In this document: positions 56,764 to 64,000 of the stretch, in pieces
Layout of the letters: each line of letters starts with the position of its first letter
Numbering within the stretch: the first letter of the stretch is position 1
Assembly: GCA_949317995.1 (NCBI GenBank)
Contig: OX439044.1
Coordinates: forward strand, 26,856,733-26,920,732
Direction: 5' to 3'
Origin: Acholoe squamosa
Taxonomy: Eukaryota; Annelida; Polychaeta; Phyllodocida; Polynoidae
DNA: 64,000 nt
The notes under the pieces: model-generated
Database searches by the model: none
Seen by the model: the letters and a program-made list of their open reading frames with translations, nothing else
Told to the model about the DNA's origin: nothing
Made by a program: the position numbers and the translations under genes

Positions 56764-57383
56764 TCAGTTGGAGCACATCCAGTGTGACATTTTTCTATTT
56801 TTTTCAAACATAGTTTGAACAGATCTGAAGAATATATGAAACAACAGCCTTTGATAAGATAAAGTTTCTTTTTTTTTAAAAAATCTGCTATAATGCCAAA
56901 AGGTTCCTACCAAAGCTTCTTTTATGTCATTTTTGTTCATTGATTCGTTTTTTATCCAGCTTTGGATAATTGGACTTTTTAGTCCATTGCGATGAGCATT
57001 GGTAATAACCTTTATGATATCTAACATATCTTTAACTGAAATGCGATGACATAAGATGTGAACAAGCCAATAAATATGAGCATCGTCCATTATCCCATGG
57101 AACATGGTGGCTCTTATCAGCAATCTCAATGGTATACCATGGGTACAATCTGTGGCTGTATATGAACTGTCTTTTTCTTCTATATTTTTTTGAAAATTTT
57201 CCACTAAAAATGTCAAATGGTTATGGAAAGGACACAGGTCTTTTTTGGTTAGTCTTTGACATTCTATTGCATTACCATTAAGTGCTGAACACTTACCATG
57301 GTGTGTCACTGGATCTGCTTTCTTGTTTCTTAGCTCCCATAGAAGTTTAGTTTCAATGGTACATTGAAAAAACTTTAATACTG
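56764..57383 (-). CDS. Unrecognised Cys/His-rich exon
   Basis: The minus-strand frame has no early ATG but begins at a good acceptor (TATTTCTAG|CAG, or three bases further), so it reads as an internal or last exon of about 205 codons ending at TGA 56764. A cluster GKCSALN...ECQRL...LCPFH (Cys-x9-Cys-x8-Cys-x2-His) near the start could bind zinc. The rest is helical and basic and ends RKMSHWMCSN. No upstream exon was located. I do not recognise the family. Confidence 0.4.
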
Positions 57384-57889
57384 CTAGAAATATTGATATT
57401 AGCTTAAATATTAACACTCTTTGAAGTATAAGGTTAAAAAAAAAATCATTTTTTAGGTTTTTACTTACTTAGTTTATTATAAATTTGTTTGGCCTTGTGT
57501 AAGGCGTCACGTGTGTCCGTGTTTCGCAATCATGTAGTGAGCGTCTTTACCAAATTGCTGGCCAGTGGTTATCCCATTATTACCTATGTCCTTAGTAAGG
57601 TCAGCATAGCTTAAGGCTAAAGCTGACCGCTGTTGACCATTTTTATGAGCAACACTACAACAACATAGCTCCAGTTAGTTGTTATTTTGAAGTAATTACA
57701 TGCAGCCCTTTTATGCTTCACCATTGTTTCAACTCATGATTAGGTTTTTGATGTTGACTTTTATTTATATCATTTGAACGTTGCTTTATTATATGATATC
57801 TTACTATAATTAAAAATCAACAAGACGCTATCTTGTTTGCTTTATAGCATTTATTTAGCCTAAAATATTTACATTATGTATGATTACTA

Positions 57890-57952
57890 TCTTAGCAAGA
57901 TAATGCAGATATGATATCTTAGCAAGATAATGCAGATATGATATCTTAGTAA
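57890..57952. repeat. 27-bp tandem repeat
   Basis: ATCTTAGCAAGATAATGCAG followed by ATATGAT occurs twice in tandem with a partial third copy, just before the MITE at 57964. Confidence 0.7.
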
Positions 57953-57963
57953 GTTAAGGAGAG

Positions 57964-58243
57964 CTACATTGAGAAAATATTTTTACTCACTTGAGTTTAG
58001 ATCCAAACTTAAACAATGTTGTCAGAATGAGTATGATTTGCATGACACTGAAACAAAGCCAGAGTATCATCCTAGGATTTGCATGATACTTAGCAAAAGC
58101 CAAAGTATCACCCTGGATTCACCCTTAAGATTTGTTTAAGTATCATTCTAGGATTAGGCTGAGTTTTAAAGGATATTCATTTTGGCAACATTGTTTGAGT
58201 CTGGATCCAAACTCGAGTGAGAAAGAATATTTTCTTAGTGTAG
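57964..58243. mobile_element. MITE in the AT-rich segment
   Basis: Arms of about 50 bp are inverted: CTACATTGAGAAAATATTTT through TTGAGTTTAGATCCAAAC at the left and its counterpart, ending TATTTTCTTAGTGTAG, at the right. The centre has repeated GGATTTGCATGATACT and AGTATCA blocks. It shows that this segment has received host-type mobile elements. Confidence 0.75.
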
Positions 58244-59389
58244 GGACTATGAACACTTAAAACATTTTATAAAAATAACATAGAAAATGCCAGTTTCCAC
58301 CTTTTATAATGGAGATATTTCTTAGGAAGGTGCAAGCTGACATAACTACAAAAATCACTAGTTGTTATCATAGATAATGCACATGCATATGAAGTACAGA
58401 GATAAATAAAGAGTTAACTTGGTGTTTAAATGAAATATTCTTGAGCATCAACAGCACTTCATTTTTACATTATGTTAAAAACCATTGTTACATGATGATA
58501 TAGTTCTATTTAAGATACTTTTTAAAGGTTAACATATTAGACAAATGATTGCTTTCACATATCATTATTTAGGGGTATGATACTTTAAGATATTTTAATT
58601 AAATGACCCATAGGATGCCGACTATGATCAGATCTAAATCATGATATAGAAATGATGCTCTCATGATTTTTGAGTGCTTAACAGCTTACAACTTATTGTC
58701 ATTAAAGTTATCATCCTATTAGGATTTTATCTCAAATGAAATATGTGAGCCAGCAAGCAGAAATGGGGGTTCCTGCGGGATTAAGTACCTGTTTTAGCCA
58801 CCAGGGGACACCACTATGGGCTAGAATAGGAAAAAATATGCCTAAAACTATTATAGGGTACTTTTTTATGGAGAATTCAATGATTTTAGATAAAACATTC
58901 TATTTTGGGTGGAAAGGTTCTAAATTAGGCATGTAAAAAGAACGTTTTTGGGCCTAAATAGGCATTTTTGTTGGTGTCTGTTGCCATGGAAACATGATTT
59001 TCATTCTAAATAGGAAAATCAATTATCCCATTTGAAAGAATCTTTCACTAGGTTTATTAAGGTGAAAACAGAATGAAAATACCATTTCTAGATCAAAAGT
59101 TATAGGCAAAAATAAACATTTATGCTAATTTACCTAATTAGCATAAATTATGCTAATTATATATGTATCTCATGAATAATTAGGCATAGAGCTTATTGCC
59201 ATTCAGGAAATAGTTACACCTACCTAAGTTTGGCAAGCCATTCCTATAAAACTAACAGGAGTATCTTCTCTTACAATATATCACTGAAAAGCCAGTGATC
59301 TGCATTTTAAAGTTGACTTTTAGCACGGAGCCCCCTTTCTCCTTGCCTCTACACATATAAGGTCTTTTAGACAGTAAGATATCAGGATA
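58244..59389. other. Non-coding stretch in the AT-rich segment
   Basis: This stretch contains an X-box-like GTTGCCATGGAAAC (58980-58993) and repeats of GCATAAATTATGCTAATT near 59130-59170. The short frame near 58736 has no recognisable features. Confidence 0.45.
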
Positions 59390-61041
59390 ACTTATAATTC
59401 CTGCATTTCCACTGATTCCCCACCAGATAGCGGTTCTACACATTCGCTCCCCAGTGATTCCCCTTTCTCCATGTATACCATTCTTTTTGTTTTATTTTCT
59501 TCAGATTTTTTTTCCTCATTAATTTGATACCAAAAGTTACAGCCAATATGAGCCAAATCATGAAAGCCAAAGCAGTGATCACATAGGTATATACCAAGGT
59601 GTTAGAGAGCTGCTGACTTATACCCTGAGGCAGATTAGTAATTAAGGTTCCATCCTGCGTTATAGCATATGTTGGAGACATAAAGCTTCCAGATATGACA
59701 TTTATGAGAGTAGTCCCTTGGTGAAATGTAGCCATGGTTTTTTTCCAAATTAGCTGACACAGCACTCATTTTTATTTTTTTGCTTGCAGTTATGAAATCT
59801 AAGTTTGTGGTAGCAGCTGCTTTCAGAGCTGAGAAGGGGAAAGATGTCACAACATTTGTTATAGTGGTGACATCGTTTTGCTTGCTTATATAAATGGAAG
59901 GGGTCCATCCAGCAGCATCATTCACACGGGTGGATGCCAACACGAGGAGAATTTCCCTCTAGAGTTCCTAAGCCAATATCAACATAGGTTGAGGTGCTGC
60001 TTGATATTGAAGTAAAGCCAGCACTTTTAGTGGTGACTTTTACACGATAACTTACAGTTTCACTAGTTGAGAAAGTCGACGCTTTTAGTTGATGCTATCT
60101 CACTTTTGGGATAGACACTAGCGCTGCTAGTTGACACTTTCACACCTTCAGGATAGGTAAGTTGAATTTTCCTGTGGAAAATAATTATTTTCTTTAATTC
60201 CCTGTTGGAGAATATTTTCTATATCAAAGTGGGGAGTCAAGTTCATGCTTAGACTAGTTTACTTTTATTAAGTCAGGTCTGAAACACATTACGGTTATAC
60301 ATTGTAATTTTTCCAGGTGAGAAAAATCGAAGCCACGTGTGTAGAAGACTGGGGGGTGGGTATTTTTTTAAAGCTAGCAGGGTTTTTATAAGTGAGGATT
60401 AAACTAGCTCATCCTTTTCCCCATTAAAACAAGAAATAGGCTAGAAAGAAGAAATTGAGCATCTTTTCAGTGTATGTCTCATAAATAGCCACAAATGAAA
60501 GGTAGTATTGTGTGCTTAATAGCAAACATTTTTAAATCTGGTTAAGGCTAGTCTTTGAGATAAGTTAATAGATCTATTATTTTAGTACATGTATTACTCA
60601 CAGGAGGTCACCATCAGTATGTGAGTTTACCCGTTACCTGTTTAAAACCACTGGTGCATGACCTTACCTGCTACCTTGCTGACCCTTTCTTAGTCCTATG
60701 ACTTACACATGTGCTGAGGACTTGACTCTGGCTTCACAAAGGATATTAAGTATCAATTTTTTGCAAACTTACCTGCATATTCCATATGAACAATTGAAGA
60801 TGGGTATTCCTTGTACTTCAATTTTTCTTAGAAAGGGGAATGTTCTGGTGCTGTAATCTATGTATTGAATATTGACGAAATCTTTCCATTCCACAAAGGA
60901 GCTTTTAACTGTGTTGATAGTAGAACGTGTTGGCAGACAGTTGTCACATATTAAATGGTAGTGTTTTTCACAAATACATGGCGATTTTGCCTCTATGATT
61001 AAAATGATAGAGAGCAGTACAAACAGAACCGTACAGTACAT
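59390..61041 (-). pseudogene. Spliced gene for a signal-peptide, single-TM surface protein, frame-broken
   Basis: Exon 1 (60773-61041) starts at an ATG and encodes a hydrophobic signal peptide (YCTVLFVLLSIILIIEA) and a cysteine-containing domain with CICEKHYHLICDNC. It ends at a strong donor AG|GTAAGT. After a 601-bp intron an acceptor (TTTTCCACAG) opens exon 2 at 60171 in the matching phase. Exon 2 gives a Ser/Thr-rich stalk, a membrane segment (YVITALAFMIWLILAV, near 59540-59595) and a basic then acidic cytoplasmic tail ending near 59400. Exon 2 is interrupted near 60064, near 59950, at an A7 run (59738-59744) and at an A8 run (59506-59513). The layout is of a type I membrane protein; whether host receptor or viral glycoprotein is unknown. 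Confidence 0.5.
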
Positions 61042-62479
61042 TGTGCTTGCTTCGAATAAAGAAAGAATAGTGTAAAGTTGGTTTCACTGAGGGAACTATA
61101 AACTTGACCCTATTCTTTATCTATGAAATAAGTAGAACGCGTGGTGTTAACTTACTTTACACTTTCTGCTCTGTCGCTACTCTCCATTTAAGTTGGGTGT
61201 AAACAGCTTTATAGACCTACTATTAAGACCTGGAACATGGTCCAGCTGTTTTGATACATCGACAAAAGATGTGCATTTGCATAGAGCTTACATATAGATA
61301 GGGGAACATTTCAATGAGATCTAGAAGTAGATCTTTATATGCTTTGGCTTATGTTTCTAGTTTATTTAAGTATTGAAATATATTTATTGTAGAGACTGAT
61401 TTGAGCTCATATATATCTCATTTTTAAACTGTTAGTCCAAATTTACTACAGTTACATAGATTATTTATCTCACTAACATATGTCTTTGATTATCAAACTG
61501 TTAATGCAAATTGTTTAGAGATAAAGATTATCTATTTCAATGAGTTTTTAAACAAGCAGCAAATCTTTATAATTCTGTTAGACGAGTAGTAAAGCTCATG
61601 CATATGCACTTAGTATATTGTTGTATTGTTTCTAACATGGTGAATTATTGCTCTTGGTTGATTTTATAAAAACATTTTTGTTAGTTGATCAATCAGTGAG
61701 AAACCAAGAAATGTTTAATAGAGCGAGAAACTAAACTTTTTATGAAAGCCATATTATGACTACAGGGCTCAATTTTTACTGGCCTGCTTCCATTAGCCGC
61801 TGCACGTTTACTGAGAGTCAACAAGGCATTCCACAGATGACAACAGATGGTCTACCCATTGACGTTTAGGAAAAGGATCGCTCTATTTGGCTGAAGCTGT
61901 TTGGACTGAAAACCATGCTTGAAAAGCGCTAAAAACTCCTAAAGCCTTATCTTGGATAAAAGCAGAGAGCTTGCTTTTTAAAGGTAGACACTGCAAACCT
62001 TTATTAATCAGATACAAACAGATACAAGTGTTTATTAGACAAGTGTTTTATGACATAAATAAGTGTTTAATGCTAATTTTATGTCTTAAAAGTATATCAA
62101 TTTAAGCAAAGTGCAAGCTACAAATCTTTTCCAAAATGTTATGTGTCACTTATTGTTACATTTGGTAATTTTGATTGGTGCTGTTTTTGTTGAGTTATTT
62201 TTATTTTGTGATGTTATTTTAGTTTATATAGAGGTATACTTTTTGTGAACGAAGTAATATAACATAAACTAGTACATTAGACTGATGAAATAACGATTGA
62301 AATAGTGCTGAAATCTAATCATATTATTTCTTTGTATGATATTTGCTTAAAGAAAATAAAATATTACACATCATAAAAAAGAAATAGAATTGATTTTACC
62401 TTTTGCTACAGTGAGAGGCATATTATTAGAGTTAGATTTTGCACAAAAAAAACCCTTAAAATCATAAAAAGTTTTGTAA
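61042..62479. other. Intergenic AT-rich stretch
   Basis: It lies between divergently transcribed genes (minus-strand surface protein and plus-strand ORF series). No further coding region is supported. Confidence 0.45.
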
Positions 62480-62520
62480 CCATATTCCCCTGTTATTGAA
62501 ATATCATATTGGGTATAAAA
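62480..62520 (+). promoter_or_regulatory. Upstream element and TATA box of ORF A
   Basis: A block CCATATTCCCCTGTTATTG with a following AAATATCATATTGGG is similar to 62990-63024 upstream of the next ORF. It is followed by TATAAAA (62514-62520), 74 bp before the ATG at 62594. Confidence 0.45.
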
Positions 62521-62593
62521 TTTCAAACATTTGTTTTATTTAAATAATAGTTAACTGAAAAAAGTGGTTTTAATGATTGCTATGTAAAAAATA

Positions 62594-62983
62594 ATGGACC
62601 CTGCTAAACTAGAAGAGGATAAGCCTATTGACATCTATTATCTTTTAATTAATTTTACAACAAACGGTCAAGGACTTTGTGAATGTCTTTATTGTAAATT
62701 TCTGGGAACTACGCATTTTCATGCATCCTTTAAGCCATATGAACATATTTGCCCTCCTTATGAGCTCATAACTCATGATTTAGTTAAAGAAGTGGCAAAA
62801 ATAGCAGATCAGATTAATCGTCAGTTTAATCCAATTACTACTTTAAAAGATCTTTGTTTAAGTCTTTCAAAACTTTATCTTAAAAACACTAAAAGAGAAA
62901 AGCTAATATCAATTTTACCGTCAAACTTAGTAGATGATTTCTTATCCAAAGAAGACTTCATAGAAAAAAAACCAGGCGACTAG
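62594..62983 (+). CDS. ORF A, 129-residue protein with CxCxxC motif
   Basis: It is unspliced with an ATG start. The N-terminal part has YYLLINF, then GLCECLYC followed by THFH within ten residues, a likely metal-binding cluster. The remainder is helical and Lys-rich. The next ORF begins 62 bp after the stop with a similar YLMF...LCSCYDC arrangement, suggesting a tandem duplication. No family is recognised; compact spacing is more virus-like than typical of this host genome. Confidence 0.5.
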   Translation: MDPAKLEEDKPIDIYYLLINFTTNGQGLCECLYCKFLGTTHFHASFKPYEHICPPYELITHDLVKEVAKIADQINRQFNPITTLKDLCLSLSKLYLKNTKREKLISILPSNLVDDFLSKEDFIEKKPGD

Positions 62984-62989
62984 TTTAAA

Positions 62990-63024
62990 CCATCTCCCTG
63001 TTTTATTGAAACATCATATAGGAG
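62990..63024 (+). promoter_or_regulatory. Upstream element of ORF B
   Basis: CCATCTCCCTGTTTTATTG followed by AAACATCATATAGGAG repeats the block before ORF A (62480-62513), with a one- or two-base length difference. It lies 22 bp before the ATG at 63046; no TATA box follows. Confidence 0.4.
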
Positions 63025-63045
63025 AGCAGATTGTATACTGTCTCT

Positions 63046-63375
63046 ATGACTAGGTTTTATCTCATGTTTAAAGATAGTCAAAGTGAAGAACTTTGCTCTT
63101 GCTATGATTGCACATACATATTACATACTTTAAACATAGCAGAATTTTCTGCAGAATATATCAAATTTAACCAGATTATTACAGAAACAACTGTATACAA
63201 TGCGAATTCGGTATTTAATGACTACACTAAAGTTAATCATCAAGATATTGTAAATACACCTTCTTATTTCCAAGCTCCCTTTTTTGATTTTCACTTTACA
63301 ACTAGCATTTTTTTATTTGCCTTAATTCAGCATGAGGGCTATATTCCTATAAAAAAGTTGTGCAGTGAAACCTAA
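63046..63375 (+). CDS. ORF B, 109-residue protein with CxCxxC motif
   Basis: The ATG at 63046 is chosen over the in-frame TTG at 63031 and lies shortly after the shared upstream element. The N-terminus (TRFYLMFKDSQSEELCSCYDC) parallels that of ORF A. The C-terminal half is rich in Phe and Ile (FFDFHFTTSIFLFALIQ). No family is recognised. Confidence 0.5.
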   Translation: MTRFYLMFKDSQSEELCSCYDCTYILHTLNIAEFSAEYIKFNQIITETTVYNANSVFNDYTKVNHQDIVNTPSYFQAPFFDFHFTTSIFLFALIQHEGYIPIKKLCSET

Positions 63376-63429
63376 TCTTTACCTTGTTTGGGAGAAATTT
63401 TGAAGCTTTAGATTCTAAGCTTATTTTTT

Positions 63430-63937
63430 ATGCCTATAGATTATTCTACCCATCTTATTGTATTAGGATTAGAGACATCGCCCAAGTCATCTTTTGACAT
63501 TGATTCATTTCAAAGAGAGGTGGTTAATTCTTCTTCTTATAGAGGTTCTATAGTGTACCCTAAAAAAGATTACACTTTAAAATTTACTAAAAATAATTAT
63601 TGTTATATATTTATAAAAAAATAGTATCCCTCGTATTTTATCTAAAATTGAAAACTTCATTTACTCCTCATGCATAATTTTTTTTGAGAAATATAGCAAA
63701 GATAATATCACTCAATTTAGTTTACGCATAATAAATATTCAAATTTCGTTTACTATAATAAACAAAGGAATTAAGTTTCGCGATTTTAGCTTTAAATTAG
63801 CATCAAACCTAGAACAGGGTTATACTATAGAAGTTAAAGAATCTAATTCCTATGAGTCAATATGGTTGAAATTAAACCATAAACTATCAAATTCAAGGCA
63901 ATTCTTTGATACTATTAGGTTTTTGAATAAAACATAA
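63430..63937 (+). pseudogene. ORF C, frame break at an A7 run
   Basis: The ATG frame runs from 63430 to a TAG at 63622-63624. A one-base change of phase in the A7 run (63615-63621) leads into a further open frame from about 63623 to TAA 63935-63937. Together they would make about 168 codons. It is rich in Ile, Lys, Asn and Ser, has no CxCxxC motif and is not recognised. It may be intact if the run length is a sequencing error. Nothing can be called in the last 60 bases. Confidence 0.4.
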
Positions 63938-64000
63938 AGGAACAACTTTTTCTGTAACTCACACTTTTACTGGAAGTTGTATCACTAAAGGTATAAATCA

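Noticed and set aside
59738-59744. A programmed -1 frameshift at A AAA AAC in the surface-protein exon
   Set aside because: The heptamer is in phase for a -1 shift, but the coding sequence continues in the +1 frame, so a one-base indel explains it better.

Overview
This window is chromosomal DNA from a metazoan animal, most likely an invertebrate. The evidence is one intron-rich host gene with GT-AG splice sites, a DDB1 protein very close to animal DDB1 throughout, and dense nested transposons: LINE, DIRS-type, LTR and many short inverted-repeat elements. A dispersed repeat beginning GTGAGTGAGTAAT and carrying TTTAACGCCATTT resembles short repeats of molluscan and other lophotrochozoan genomes. 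That placement is an inference from memory, not a database result.

Left third (about 4.4-28.3 kb): a complete minus-strand DDB1 gene, the WD40-type adaptor of the CUL4 ubiquitin ligase. It has 23 coding exons joining in phase to 1141 codons. The first exon (28164-28224) is 9.2 kb from exon 2. A CpG-rich TATA-less promoter with an ETS site and a perfect NRF1 palindrome lies just upstream. The introns hold MITEs, SINE-like repeats, a minisatellite inside a MITE, and a CR1/Rex1-like LINE inside another repeat. That other repeat itself carries NRF1/ETS promoter modules.

Middle (about 29-43.8 kb): a broken tyrosine-recombinase (DIRS-like) retrotransposon on the minus strand (Gag, RT, RNase H, recombinase). 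A LINE has split it between Gag and RT, and a 4-kb non-autonomous LTR element has split its 3' terminal repeats. That LTR element is built almost wholly of three kinds of short internal repeats. Next come a long inverted-repeat element, a LINE 3' fragment and Harbinger-like MITEs.

Right middle (43.9-55.4 kb): an 11.5-kb Ty3/Gypsy-like LTR retrotransposon on the plus strand. Its two 377-bp LTRs look identical, and 4-bp target duplications and PBS/PPT-like tracts are visible. Its pol is internally deleted and gag has an in-frame TGA. Between pol and the 3' LTR lies a large extra coding region, GC-richer than gag/pol, with two C2H2-like fingers that I do not recognise.

Right end (55.4-64 kb): an AT-rich segment of unknown nature. 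It holds an unrecognised Cys/His exon, a spliced and frame-broken gene for a signal-peptide/one-TM surface protein, and a compact head-to-tail set of short plus-strand ORFs. The first two of these share a CxCxxC motif and a similar upstream element. A MITE inside the segment shows it is chromosomal. It could be part of an integrated large DNA virus or mobile element, or a poorly known host locus; the sequence does not decide.
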